Shown here one piece after another: positions 26,659 through 35,275 of a DNA stretch of 64,000 bases. Under the pieces are notes generated by a model that was given only the letters and a program-made list of their open reading frames with translations, made no database searches and had not been told where the DNA came from. How positions within the stretch are numbered: the stretch's first letter is position 1; each line of letters opens with the position of its first letter. Origin of the DNA: Marinobacter daqiaonensis (GTDB taxonomy: Bacteria > Pseudomonadota > Gammaproteobacteria > Pseudomonadales > Oleiphilaceae). Made by a program: the position numbers and the translations under genes. Location of the stretch: contig NZ_FOYW01000002.1 in NCBI RefSeq assembly GCF_900115285.1, forward strand, positions 310,001-374,000, read 5' to 3'.

Positions 26659-26735
26659 GGAGCGGTAGTTCAGTTGGTTAGAATACCGGCCTGTCACGCC
26701 GGGGGTCGCGGGTTCGAGTCCCGTCCGCTCCGCCA
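26659..26735 (+). tRNA. tRNA-Asp (anticodon GTC)
   Basis: A 77-base gene whose acceptor arms GGAGCGG and CCGCTCC pair perfectly. It has the D-arm TAGTTCAGTTGGTTAGA, anticodon loop CTGTCAC, TPsiC arm GGTTCGAGTCC, and encoded CCA at the end. The anticodon GTC reads aspartate codons. A perfect-consensus promoter lies upstream. No integrase or direct repeat is seen next to it. Confidence 0.98.
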
Positions 26736-26990
26736 TTTATCCCCTCCCTTTTTCCTCTCTGCCCATTCCCGATTTTTTTCCCTCGCTCATTTTGCCCTTT
26801 ACGCTCTGTTTTTTCTGGCCTGTCGTATAGCCAATCACAAAACCTCACAGTTTTGCGCTCCCGTCGCCGGCACTGACTGGCTAATATAGGGGTACATCTG
26901 CACACTGCAGGTGCAGGTATCGGATTGTGGCCGCACTTTCGGACATGATGACGACTGGCAAATCGGGTTCACTCAACCGGGAGGCGTTCA

Positions 26991-28259
26991 ATGGCATTGG
27001 CTGATCCATCCTATGACGGATATTCCGCCGTATTCCTGATGGATGGGGTCGATGTGTCGCGTCAGATGCGGGCCACGGAATTCGATGCGTTCCTGGATGG
27101 GTACGTGGGTCTGTCGGACCTGGCGGACACCGAAGTCCGTGGCGTCTTTGTTCAGACCGGGCCAGACCTGCTGATTCGTGCCCTGGTGTTTTTCCGGATC
27201 TATTTCGACGACGAGGGCCGGGCCGACAGTCACTGGAATATTCCGGTGGAAGCTCTGGCCCAACGAGGCTCCGCCGGCCCCGATCTGGGCGCAGGCCCCA
27301 TCCGTCTGGTCTGCCGCAGCCGCTGCCCCGACAAGAAGTTCGCCGACGAACTGTGGGACCCGGATATGACGCCGGGTTCGAACCATTTCCAGTCCATCCG
27401 CAAGGCCGTCGAGGCCAATCACCTCAAGTTCAAACGCAAGGCAGCGGCATCGGACGAGTACATACCCGTGCTGCGTACCGCCATCGGCAAGAGCGATGCG
27501 GCCATTGCCTCCCAGGAGGCGGTGGCTCAGCGCAACCGGCTCGCTCATATTATCCGTGAGCAGCGGTTACGCATAAAAACCCTCCAAAGCGCGCACCAGG
27601 ACTCCCTCGCCGCCGTGCAGCGCGAGAACCGTCTTGAGCATCGCGCCCGGCAGGAGGAAGTGGACGAAATGGAGCGCCGCCTGGAACGGGCGAGACTGGA
27701 ATCGGAAAAGCTCAGGAAACGCCTGGAACGTCGCGACCTGCAGGTAAGCGAACTCAGGCAACAACTGGAAGAAGCCATGGCCCTGGCTGCCGCGCCGCGG
27801 GGAATGGAAGAGGCCGCTCAGGCGGAAGTGGTACTGTTGCGCGAGCAACTGGACCGAAAGCAGCGGGAACTGGACGGTCAGCTGGAGGTGAGCCGCGAAC
27901 TGGAGCAGGCCCTGGACGACGCCCGAGGCCAGTTGCCGGATGAGAACTCCCTGATTCGCCAGTTGCAGGACCAGAAGGTGTTTCTGGTGGGCTACCATGC
28001 CGGAGTCGGCCATATCACCCTGCCCTTCAATGATTTCAGGCGTTATGTCGATAATCCCGCCGGCTACGCCGCAGAGAAATGTGGCATTTCCGAGCCTGCG
28101 TACCGCCGGTGGCTGGAGCACTACGAGGAGCCCGTCTGCCGGGCTCCCGGGGAAAAAGCCGGCGAGATCTGTGGCCAGCCGGTAATGCGTATCAGCCAGC
28201 CGGCGGACTTTGAGCCCGGTGTCCACGACCGTTGCGACAGGCACTCGCCGGCGGCCTGA
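26991..28259 (+). CDS. Hypothetical coiled-coil protein
   Basis: A 422-residue protein I do not recognise. Residues 1-130 look globular (beta-rich; LIRALVFFRIYFDDEGRADSHWNIPVEALAQ). Residues about 175-325 form a long, charged coiled coil rich in Glu, Arg, Leu and Gln (EVDEMERRLERARLESEKLRKRL). The last 95 residues are again globular with a Tyr-rich segment and several Cys (PVCRAPGEKAGEICGQPVM, HDRCDRH) that could bind metal. There is no signal peptide or membrane segment. GGGAGG lies before the ATG. The shape suggests a structural or scaffolding role, but this is inference only. Confidence 0.85.
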   Translation: MALADPSYDGYSAVFLMDGVDVSRQMRATEFDAFLDGYVGLSDLADTEVRGVFVQTGPDLLIRALVFFRIYFDDEGRADSHWNIPVEALAQRGSAGPDLGAGPIRLVCRSRCPDKKFADELWDPDMTPGSNHFQSIRKAVEANHLKFKRKAAASDEYIPVLRTAIGKSDAAIASQEAVAQRNRLAHIIREQRLRIKTLQSAHQDSLAAVQRENRLEHRARQEEVDEMERRLERARLESEKLRKRLERRDLQVSELRQQLEEAMALAAAPRGMEEAAQAEVVLLREQLDRKQRELDGQLEVSRELEQALDDARGQLPDENSLIRQLQDQKVFLVGYHAGVGHITLPFNDFRRYVDNPAGYAAEKCGISEPAYRRWLEHYEEPVCRAPGEKAGEICGQPVMRISQPADFEPGVHDRCDRHSPAA

Positions 28260-28412
28260 TGGCTGCCGGGGGACAATCTTTTTCAGAATTGGTCTGTAAT
28301 TCGTTAAGATGGTGGTCAGCTACTGCCGGGCGTGCAGGGGAGGTCGTCGACATCCCGGGCTCGGCGGGAGGCTTCGCAAGCATACCGCGCCACTGACAGA
28401 CTGAGAGACTTA

Positions 28413-29297
28413 ATGGATCAATTCAGGAATATCGGGGTCATCGGCCGCATGGGTAGCGTCAAGGTCGTGGAAACGCTGCGGCTTCTGAAAACCTACCTGC
28501 TGAACGAGAATTACCAGGTCATTCTTGAACAGGATACCGCCGGCATGCTGCCCGGCCACGGGCTACAGGTGGCGAGCAAGAAGCTTCTCGGCGAAATCTG
28601 TGACCTGGTCATTGTGGTGGGTGGCGATGGCAGTCTGCTGGGGGCCGCCCGGGAACTGGCAAAGTCCAAGATTCCGCTGCTCGGAGTGAACCGCGGCCGA
28701 CTGGGTTTCCTCACGGATATATCCCCGGCTGATCTCGAGGAGCGCCTCGCCCGCGTCCTGCAGGGGGAATACATCGAGGAAAACCGGTTTCTTCTGGATG
28801 GCAACCTGGAGCGCGATGGCCAGCCCCTGGGCTTTGGCAGTGCCCTTAACGACGTTGTCCTGCACCCGGGCAAGTCCACCCGCATGATTGGCTTTGACCT
28901 CTATATCGACGGTCATTTCGTCTACAGCCAGCGTTCGGACGGTCTCATTGTATCCACGCCCACCGGTTCCACCGCCTACTCCCTCTCCGCCGGTGGCCCG
29001 ATCATGCACCCCAAGCTGGACGCCGTTGTGCTGGTGCCCATGTTCCCCCATACCCTCAGCAGCCGGCCGATCGTGGTGGATGGCAAGAGTGAGATCAAGC
29101 TGGTGATCGGCGATACCAATGAGACCTATCCCCAGGTCAGTTTCGACGGTCAGATGGACATCGCCTGCGCTCCGGGTGACATCATCCGGATTACCAAAAA
29201 GCCCTTTAAAATCCGCCTGATTCATCCCAAGGATCACAATTTTTACGCCACCTGCCGGGACAAGCTTGGTTGGGCCAGCGAAATAGCAGCGAGTTAA
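28413..29297 (+). CDS. nadK: NAD kinase
   Basis: A 294-residue NAD kinase of standard length. It has the signature LVIVVGGDGSLLGAARELAKSKIPLLGVNRGRLGFLTDI with catalytic Asp72 in GGDG. The NE/D motif appears as GSALNDVVL, and the second conserved block is SDGLIVSTPTGSTAYSLSAGGPIMHP. It makes NADP from NAD with ATP. I start at ATG 28413 (MDQFRNIGVIGR); an upstream in-frame start adds 27 residues without similarity. The metallophosphoesterase gene starts two bases after its stop codon. Confidence 0.98.
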   Translation: MDQFRNIGVIGRMGSVKVVETLRLLKTYLLNENYQVILEQDTAGMLPGHGLQVASKKLLGEICDLVIVVGGDGSLLGAARELAKSKIPLLGVNRGRLGFLTDISPADLEERLARVLQGEYIEENRFLLDGNLERDGQPLGFGSALNDVVLHPGKSTRMIGFDLYIDGHFVYSQRSDGLIVSTPTGSTAYSLSAGGPIMHPKLDAVVLVPMFPHTLSSRPIVVDGKSEIKLVIGDTNETYPQVSFDGQMDIACAPGDIIRITKKPFKIRLIHPKDHNFYATCRDKLGWASEIAAS

Positions 29298-29299
29298 TC

Positions 29300-30310
29300 A
29301 TGGCAAGTGAACGGAGCGCCTCCAGGGGCTATGACATCATCGGCGACATCCATGGCTGTGCCCATACCCTGGAACACCTGCTGCGCCAGATGGGATACAT
29401 CAAACGCCACGGTGTTTACCAGCATCCGCGGCGTCAGGCCGTTTTCATTGGCGATATCATTGATCGCGGGCCGCGCATCCGCGAGGCCCTGCATCTGGTG
29501 CGCGACATGGTGGAGCATGGTTCCGCCCGCATCGTTATGGGCAATCATGAGTACAACGCCCTGGGTTACTGCACCCGGGCGCGGCCCGGCAGCGGCCAGG
29601 AGTTCCTGCGGGAGCACAATGCACGCCATAACCGGCTGATCCAGGAAACCCTGGAACAGTTCGACCACTATCCCCATGAGTGGAATGAATTCCTGGAGTG
29701 GTTCTATACGATGCCTCTGTTCATCGAGGAAGAACACTTCCGGGCCGTCCACGCCTGCTGGGATGAGAAGCTGATTCGCCAGTTCCTGGAAAGCCAGGGC
29801 AGTGCCTGCATCGATGAGGACTTCCTCCATGCATCCGCGGCTCTGGAGTCGTTTGCCGGCCAGGTCATGGACACCCTGTTAAGGGGGACTGACCTGCCTC
29901 TGCCGGACAACATGAGCATCAAGAGCAAGGACGGCTATACCCGCAAGTTCTTCCGCACCAAGTTCTGGGCTGACAATCCCCGCACTTACGGCGACGTGGT
30001 GTTCCAGCCCGACCCCCTGCCGGAGGAAGTGGCCCGTCAGGAGCTGTCCGAGAAAGAGCGCCGGGAGATTCTCCGCTATCCACCCGATGAGCGCCCTGTT
30101 TTCGTGGGGCATTACTGGATGGAGGGGGAACCCGCGCCGCTGAAACCCAATGTCGCATGCCTGGATTACAGTGCCGTGAAATACGGCAAGCTGGTCGCCT
30201 ACCGGTTGGATGACGAACGGGAACTGAGCCGCGACAAATTCGTCTATGTCAATGTGGAGCGTCCCGAGATGGGCAGCACGCCACCCACCGAAGACAGCGT
30301 CGCGAGGTAA
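29300..30310 (+). CDS. Metallophosphoesterase (PrpE/ApaH-like Ser/Thr phosphatase superfamily)
   Basis: A 336-residue protein with the calcineurin-fold metal motifs in order: YDIIGDIHGCAHTL (DxH), FIGDIIDRGPRIREAL (GDxxDRG), IVMGNHEYNALG (GNHE), and FRAVHACW. It ends with VFVGHYWMEGEPAPLKPNVACLDYSAVKYGKLVAYRLD, which provides GHY and the D-x-S/A block. The family includes symmetrical Ap4A hydrolases and protein phosphatases; the substrate is not determined. It starts two bases after nadK ends and is followed five bases on by the glpG-like gene, so the three form an operon. Confidence 0.9.
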   Translation: MASERSASRGYDIIGDIHGCAHTLEHLLRQMGYIKRHGVYQHPRRQAVFIGDIIDRGPRIREALHLVRDMVEHGSARIVMGNHEYNALGYCTRARPGSGQEFLREHNARHNRLIQETLEQFDHYPHEWNEFLEWFYTMPLFIEEEHFRAVHACWDEKLIRQFLESQGSACIDEDFLHASAALESFAGQVMDTLLRGTDLPLPDNMSIKSKDGYTRKFFRTKFWADNPRTYGDVVFQPDPLPEEVARQELSEKERREILRYPPDERPVFVGHYWMEGEPAPLKPNVACLDYSAVKYGKLVAYRLDDERELSRDKFVYVNVERPEMGSTPPTEDSVAR

Positions 30311-30315
30311 CCCGT

Positions 30316-31179
30316 TTGTATCGCATCAAGGAACTGGACGCCGGAGAGGATATTTCCGGATTTAGCACCTGGCTAGGCCACCAGGGGGTAAAGCACCGGA
30401 TTACCAGGGAAGGCGACGCCCAGGTCCTCTGGCTGGCCAGTGCTGAACAGTCCGCTGCGGTGCTGGCGGCGCTGGAGCAGTACATGAGTGAGGAGGATGT
30501 TCGCGCAAGGGTTGACCGGGCGGGTCGCATGCCGGTCAGGGGTGGGCGGTGGCAGCCCAGCCCACGTCACGCCCCGGTGGTCTGTGCCATCATCGCGGTT
30601 GCGGCCGTGCTGGCCTGGGCAACGGGTCTTGGCAGGGGGGAACTGGCGGCCTGGCTGATGTACGTTGATCCGAGGGGGTTCGACTGGCAGACCCTGGCGG
30701 CGAGACTTTCAGCCCTGTCGGACACGATGGCCTCCGGCCAGTTCTGGCGACTGATAACCCCTGACTTCCTGCATTTCAGCCTGATGCACATCCTGTTCAA
30801 TGCCGTGATGCTCTGGTTCCTGGGCAGTCAGGTGGAATACATCGACGGTCGCGGTCGTTTCCTGGCGCTTTTTCTGGTTTCCAGCCTGATTTCGAATACC
30901 TTGCAATTCCTGGCCTCGGGCCCATTGTTCGGAGGGTTGTCCGGGGTCGTTTATGGGGTTCTGGGTTACTGCTGGCTTAGCCAGCAGAGGGTGCCGCGGT
31001 TCCAGTTCCCGCCAGCGCTGATGACCTTCGCGGTGGTCTGGATGATCATTGGCTTCACACCTCTGCCCGTCATGCTGGGTATCGGCCGTATGGCCAACGA
31101 GGCGCACCTGGGGGGGCTTCTGGGTGGCCTTCTGATGGCGGTCATCATGACACCGCCCCGGTCGCGGCAAGTGTCCTGA
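30316..31179 (+). CDS. glpG: Rhomboid-family intramembrane serine protease (GlpG)
   Basis: A 287-residue protein with the GlpG layout. An N-terminal cytoplasmic domain (YRIKELDAGEDISGFSTWLGHQGVKHRI) precedes six membrane segments. The catalytic dyad is Ser209 in GGLSGVVYGVLGY and His264 in NEAHLGGLLGG. The oxyanion-hole region is HFSLMHILFNAVMLWFLG. It starts with TTG at 30316, with GAGG upstream. It cleaves membrane proteins within the bilayer. It is the last gene of the nadK-phosphoesterase-glpG run. A leftward terminator in the region beyond it belongs to a predicted minus-strand RNA. Confidence 0.92.
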   Translation: MYRIKELDAGEDISGFSTWLGHQGVKHRITREGDAQVLWLASAEQSAAVLAALEQYMSEEDVRARVDRAGRMPVRGGRWQPSPRHAPVVCAIIAVAAVLAWATGLGRGELAAWLMYVDPRGFDWQTLAARLSALSDTMASGQFWRLITPDFLHFSLMHILFNAVMLWFLGSQVEYIDGRGRFLALFLVSSLISNTLQFLASGPLFGGLSGVVYGVLGYCWLSQQRVPRFQFPPALMTFAVVWMIIGFTPLPVMLGIGRMANEAHLGGLLGGLLMAVIMTPPRSRQVS

Positions 31180-31192
31180 GCGCCGGAAAAGG

Positions 31193-31280
31193 AAAAAAAA
31201 GCCCCACCAAAGGGCGGGGCATAAATGAGCTCGGAAGCTCCTGATGAGAGAGACCAAATGAAACGACCGTGTCATTTGGT
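31193..31280 (-). ncRNA. Predicted Fur-repressed small RNA (about 88 nt)
   Basis: The minus strand from about 31280 to 31193 carries a complete small transcription unit with no open frame. The promoter and Fur box are just upstream. The first stem is ACCAAATG at the 5' end pairing with CATTTGGT (plus 31253-31280). A small stem (GAGC/GCTC) follows. The 3' end is an intrinsic terminator, GCCCC/GGGGC (31201-31205 with 31216-31220), followed by eight U residues (31193-31200). Size, Hfq-type 3' end and Fur control match RyhB/PrrF-class RNAs. I cannot show sequence homology by eye, and targets are unknown. Confidence 0.75.
31201..31220 (-). terminator. Leftward intrinsic terminator of the predicted small RNA
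   Basis: GCCCC and GGGGC form the stem and the minus strand continues with eight U residues (A-run at 31193-31200). On the plus strand no T-run follows, so it works leftward only. No protein gene upstream on the minus strand needs it. Confidence 0.85.
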
Positions 31281-31282
31281 GA

Positions 31283-31301
31283 GTTAATGATAATCATTTT
31301 C
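31283..31301. promoter_or_regulatory. Fur box
   Basis: GTTAATGATAATCATTTTC agrees with the 19-base Fur consensus at 17 of 19 positions, including the whole central AATGATAATCATT. It covers the -10 of the minus-strand promoter and lies 36 bases before the YeaC-like gene, so it may affect both directions. Confidence 0.88.
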
Positions 31302-31316
31302 GTTTAAGGGTGTCAA
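31287..31316 (-). promoter_or_regulatory. Minus-strand promoter of the predicted small RNA
   Basis: On the minus strand TTGACA (plus 31311-31316, perfect -35) and TATCAT (plus 31287-31292, five of six) are 18 bases apart. An overlapping TTATCA gives 17. The -10 lies wholly within the Fur box. Predicted start near 31280. Confidence 0.82.
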
Positions 31317-31336
31317 ACCCTTTTCGGGAGTTTTTT

Positions 31337-31597
31337 ATGACTTACGAAGAATTAATTCAGCGCCTCGACCCGACGGTCTACCGCAGTCTGCGCCGTGCCA
31401 TTGAGCTGGGTAAGTGGCCGGATGGACGCCGGATCTCCGATGAGCAGCGCCAGATCTGCCTGGAGGCGGTGATTCACTACGAAAATGCCCACAACATTCC
31501 GGAGCAGGAGCGGGTAGGTTATATCGAGCGCCATTCCTGCGGGTCCGAGGAGTCGGGCAAGGACGACGGTCCCGATACCATTCGAATTGTCAGTTGA
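31337..31597 (+). CDS. DUF1315 family protein (YeaC-like)
   Basis: An 86-residue protein starting MTYEELIQRLDPTVYRSLRRAIELGKWPDGRRISDEQR, the typical start of the YeaC/DUF1315 family of unknown function. CGGGAG precedes ATG 31337; an in-frame ATG nine codons upstream lies closer to the Fur box and is less likely. The tail is acidic and variable. It overlaps no neighbour, but the DUF2797 gene begins seven bases downstream, so the two are co-transcribed. The upstream Fur box could make it iron-responsive. Confidence 0.88.
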   Translation: MTYEELIQRLDPTVYRSLRRAIELGKWPDGRRISDEQRQICLEAVIHYENAHNIPEQERVGYIERHSCGSEESGKDDGPDTIRIVS

Positions 31598-31604
31598 GGC
31601 AGAT

Positions 31605-32444
31605 TTGAGCGAACCAATCGAGATCACGGGCCGCCTCGCCAAAATGCCGGTGGAACCCGAGTCACCTGTGGGCTATACCCTGACGGTGGGTGATCACCGC
31701 CTGGTGCTGAACGAGCAGCTGGGGAAAACCATTGAAATCGAGTTCAGCGGAGAAATCCGGTGTATTCATTGTGACCGGAAAACCAACAAGAGCTTCAGTC
31801 AGGGCTACTGCTATCCCTGTTTCAAGCGTCTGGCCGCCTGTGACAGTTGTATCATGAGTCCGGAAAAGTGCCATTATCACCTGGGCACCTGCCGCGAACC
31901 GGAATGGGGAGAGACCCATTGCATGACGGGGCATGTGGTGTATCTGGCCAATTCCTCGGGCCTCAAGGTGGGCATTACCCGGGCCAGCCAGGTTCCCACA
32001 CGGTGGATCGACCAGGGTGCAGTGGCCGCGGTCCCCATGCTCAGGGTCGCTACCCGCTACCTGGCGGGGCTGGTGGAGGTGGCCTGCAAGCAGCACGTGG
32101 CGGATCGCACCAACTGGCGAACCATGCTCAGGGGGGAGGCGCCGGAGCTCGACCTGCTTGCCGAGCGTGACCGACTGCTGGAAAGAATCGCGCCGGAACT
32201 GGAACAGCTGGCGGCTGAGCACGGCCGCGACACCATTGAGGTTGCCGGTGATCCGGTATGGAGTCTCGACTACCCGGTGGACATCTGGCCGGTGAAGATC
32301 AAGACCCACAACCTGGACAAGCAACCACTTGCCAGTGGAGTGTTACAGGGCGTCAAGGGTCAGTACCTGATACTGGATACCGGCGTCATCAATATTCGCA
32401 AGTACACGGGCTACAAGGTCTCTGTACGGGTTATGTCGGAGTAA
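31605..32444 (+). CDS. DUF2797 domain protein with zinc-ribbon cysteines
   Basis: A 279-residue protein. Near residues 45-110 it has several Cys pairs (CIHC, CYPC, CDSC, then CHYHLGTC) suited to binding zinc. The core GHVVYLANSSGLKVGITRASQVPTRWIDQGA is the DUF2797 hallmark and resembles the Tyr/Lys-containing core of GIY-YIG-like domains. Function is unknown. I start at TTG 31605, with GAGG six bases upstream; a TTG at 31587 is also possible. The PepN gene follows with a four-base gap. Confidence 0.85.
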   Translation: MSEPIEITGRLAKMPVEPESPVGYTLTVGDHRLVLNEQLGKTIEIEFSGEIRCIHCDRKTNKSFSQGYCYPCFKRLAACDSCIMSPEKCHYHLGTCREPEWGETHCMTGHVVYLANSSGLKVGITRASQVPTRWIDQGAVAAVPMLRVATRYLAGLVEVACKQHVADRTNWRTMLRGEAPELDLLAERDRLLERIAPELEQLAAEHGRDTIEVAGDPVWSLDYPVDIWPVKIKTHNLDKQPLASGVLQGVKGQYLILDTGVINIRKYTGYKVSVRVMSE

Positions 32445-32448
32445 CAGC

Positions 32449-35088
32449 ATGCGCACAAGCCAACCCAGAACCATTTACCTGAGCGAGTACCGGGTGCCGG
32501 ATTACCTGGTGGATCATGTCGACTTGCGGTTCGAGTTATTCGAGGAAGGCGCCAGGGTACACAGCAAACTGGCCGTGCGCCGCAATCCGGAGGCCACGGG
32601 CGGGCCGGTGCCGCTGGAACTGAACGGCGACTCCCTCACCCTGGAGTCGGTGCACCTGGATGGCCGTCAACTCACCACCGATGAATACCAGGACAAGGGC
32701 GAATTGCTGATCGTGCCCGCAGTGCCTGACACCTTCGAGTTGCAGGTGGTGACCTGGATCGAGCCACAGAACAACACCCGTCTCGAGGGACTGTACAAAT
32801 CCTCCGGCATGTTCTGCACCCAGTGTGAGGCGGAAGGTTTCCGTTGCATTACCTTCTTCCCGGATCGGCCCGATGTCATGGCCCGTTATCGGACCCGCAT
32901 TGAGGCTGACAGGTCCATGTACCCGGTATTGTTGTCCAATGGCAACGACGTCGACAGGGGCGTCCTGGAGGGTGGCCGCCACTTCGTTACCTGGGAAGAC
33001 CCTTTCCCCAAGCCCTCCTATTTGTTCGCCCTGGTGGCGGGCGATCTGGTTGAGCAGAAAGACGCCTTTACCACGGTGTCCGGACGGAATATCGACCTGC
33101 GCATCTACGTGGAGCCCCGAAACGCCGACAAGACCGATCACGCCATGGACTCCCTCAAGCGGGCCATGAGATGGGATGAGGAGGTCTATGGGCGGGAATA
33201 CGATCTGGATATCTTCATGATCGTGGCGGTTGACGACTTCAACATGGGTGCCATGGAAAACAAGGGCCTGAACATCTTCAACTCCTCCTGTGTGCTGGCC
33301 CGTCCGGAATCGGAAACGGATGCAGCCTTCCAGCGCATCGAGTCCATCGTCGCCCACGAGTATTTCCACAACTGGTCCGGCAACCGGGTCACCTGCCGCG
33401 ACTGGTTCCAGCTCAGCCTCAAGGAAGGTTTCACCGTGTTCCGGGACTCCCAGTTCTCGGCCGACATGGGCTCGGAAACCGTTAACCGGATCGAGAACGT
33501 CGCCATGCTGCGGACCGCGCAGTTCGCCGAGGACGCCGGTCCCATGGCCCATCCGGTGCGGCCTGCTTCCTACATGGAGATTTCCAACTTCTACACCCTC
33601 ACCATTTACGAAAAGGGCGCGGAAGTGGTGGGGATGATCCATACCCTGTTGGGCCCCGACCTGTTCCGCAAGGGCAGTGACCTCTACTTTGAACGTCACG
33701 ATGGCCAGGCGGTGACAACCGATGACTTCGTGAAGGCCATGGAGGATGCCAGCGGACGCGACTTGGGCCAGTTCAGGCTATGGTACGAGCAGGCGGGGAC
33801 GCCGGTGCTGACGGTAGAGGACGATTACGATGAGGCCGGTGAGGTCTACCGGCTGACGATCCGCCAGAGCATTCCGGCTACTCCCGGCCAGAGCAACAAG
33901 AAGCCCCAGCATATCCCGTTCGCTCTGGGGCTGCTGGATGGCGAGGGCAATGACCTGCCAATCCGGCTGGCGCCATCGGAGGCGGATGCGCCCGCTACAC
34001 GGGTGCTGGAACTGACGGAAGAGAGCCATACCTTCGAGTTCCCCGATATCCCTGAGCGGCCTGTGCCGTCTCTGCTGCGGCATTTCTCTGCACCGGTACG
34101 GGTGAACTATCCCTGGACGCGCGACCAGCTCAGGTTCCTTATGAGTCACGACAGCGACGGTTTCAACCGCTGGGACGCCGGGCAACGCCTCGCGGTGGAT
34201 GTTATCCGGGAACTGTCGGGTCACGCCGAGACGAAGGTTGATCCGCGGCTGATCGACGCCAGTCGTGTCCTGCTCACCGACGAGTCGGCGGACCAGGCCC
34301 TGGTGGCGAAGATGCTGCAACTCCCCGGCGAAGCCTATCTGATCGAGCTCACGGATCAGGCCGATGTGCAGACCATCCATCACGCCCGTGAGCGGGTGTT
34401 GAAAAGCCTGGCCACCGCGCTGAGGGATGAACTGATGGCCTGTTACAGGCGTCAGCAGACGGCTTCCCACTACCAGATCACGCCGGAGGACGTTGCCAGC
34501 CGCAGTCTCCGTAACATGACGCTGGCCTGGTTGCTGCATATCGGCGATGAAGAGGCGCTGGAGCTGGCGCTTGAGCAGTTCCGTAACGCCAGTAACATGA
34601 CCGATCAATCCGGCGCCCTGAGAGCGCTGGCGAATTCCCCGTTCGAGGCGGAGCGCCGGCAGGCACTGGACGACTTCTACCAGCAATGGCAGGTGGATCC
34701 TCAGGTGGTGGAGCAATGGTTCGCCATCCAGGCATCCAGTCCGGTCTCGGGTGATCTGGAAGCCGTTCGCCGGCTGCTGGAGCACCCCGCGTTCGACTGG
34801 AAAAACCCCAACAAGATCCGCAGTGTGGTGGGGGCCTTCGCCGGTCAGAACCTGCCCCATTTCCATAGCCAGGATGGCTCGGGTTACCAGTTCCTCGCCG
34901 AGACCATTCGTCGCCTGGACGACAGTAATCCTCAGATTGCGGCTCGTCTGACGGCGCCTCTGACCCGCTGGCGCAAGTTCGCCCATGTATACAGTGAGGG
35001 CATGCATAAGGCGCTGGAGTCCGTCCGGGACAAGGAGAATCTGTCCCGGGATGTTTACGAGATTGTCCACAAGAGTCTGGCGGAATAG
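32449..35088 (+). CDS. pepN: Aminopeptidase N (PepN)
   Basis: An 879-residue M1-family metallopeptidase. The substrate-recognition motif GAMEN is at residues 267-271, and the zinc site HEYFHNW has His303 and His307 with the third ligand Glu326 in LKEGF. N-terminal beta-domain features and the long helical C-terminal domain match proteobacterial PepN. It removes N-terminal amino acids from peptides in the cytoplasm. GGAG precedes ATG 32449. It follows the DUF2797 gene closely and is followed by a terminator. Confidence 0.97.
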   Translation: MRTSQPRTIYLSEYRVPDYLVDHVDLRFELFEEGARVHSKLAVRRNPEATGGPVPLELNGDSLTLESVHLDGRQLTTDEYQDKGELLIVPAVPDTFELQVVTWIEPQNNTRLEGLYKSSGMFCTQCEAEGFRCITFFPDRPDVMARYRTRIEADRSMYPVLLSNGNDVDRGVLEGGRHFVTWEDPFPKPSYLFALVAGDLVEQKDAFTTVSGRNIDLRIYVEPRNADKTDHAMDSLKRAMRWDEEVYGREYDLDIFMIVAVDDFNMGAMENKGLNIFNSSCVLARPESETDAAFQRIESIVAHEYFHNWSGNRVTCRDWFQLSLKEGFTVFRDSQFSADMGSETVNRIENVAMLRTAQFAEDAGPMAHPVRPASYMEISNFYTLTIYEKGAEVVGMIHTLLGPDLFRKGSDLYFERHDGQAVTTDDFVKAMEDASGRDLGQFRLWYEQAGTPVLTVEDDYDEAGEVYRLTIRQSIPATPGQSNKKPQHIPFALGLLDGEGNDLPIRLAPSEADAPATRVLELTEESHTFEFPDIPERPVPSLLRHFSAPVRVNYPWTRDQLRFLMSHDSDGFNRWDAGQRLAVDVIRELSGHAETKVDPRLIDASRVLLTDESADQALVAKMLQLPGEAYLIELTDQADVQTIHHARERVLKSLATALRDELMACYRRQQTASHYQITPEDVASRSLRNMTLAWLLHIGDEEALELALEQFRNASNMTDQSGALRALANSPFEAERRQALDDFYQQWQVDPQVVEQWFAIQASSPVSGDLEAVRRLLEHPAFDWKNPNKIRSVVGAFAGQNLPHFHSQDGSGYQFLAETIRRLDDSNPQIAARLTAPLTRWRKFAHVYSEGMHKALESVRDKENLSRDVYEIVHKSLAE

Positions 35089-35143
35089 GTGCCGGCTGCC
35101 TCCTGAGGGTGGGCCGGGGTAACCACTACCATCAATAAAGACC

Positions 35144-35184
35144 GCCGGGTCAGGCATTTAGTCATGTCGGCCCGGCTTTATTTT
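35144..35184 (+). terminator. Terminator after pepN
   Basis: GCCGGG (35144-35149) pairs with CCCGGC (35171-35176), followed by TTTATTTT. An A-rich flank on the left would also give weak leftward activity. Confidence 0.7.
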
Positions 35185-35275
35185 GAGTGCAATGTGGGCT
35201 ATTTTCTAAAAAGCTGACTTTGTGACTGTTTGTAACGTCCAGCTGACAAAAACACGAATCGAGAAGGAATCGTCT

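Noticed and set aside
26659..26735. tRNA-Asp as the edge of an integrated element
   Set aside because: No integrase, direct repeat of the tRNA end, or foreign-looking genes are next to it.
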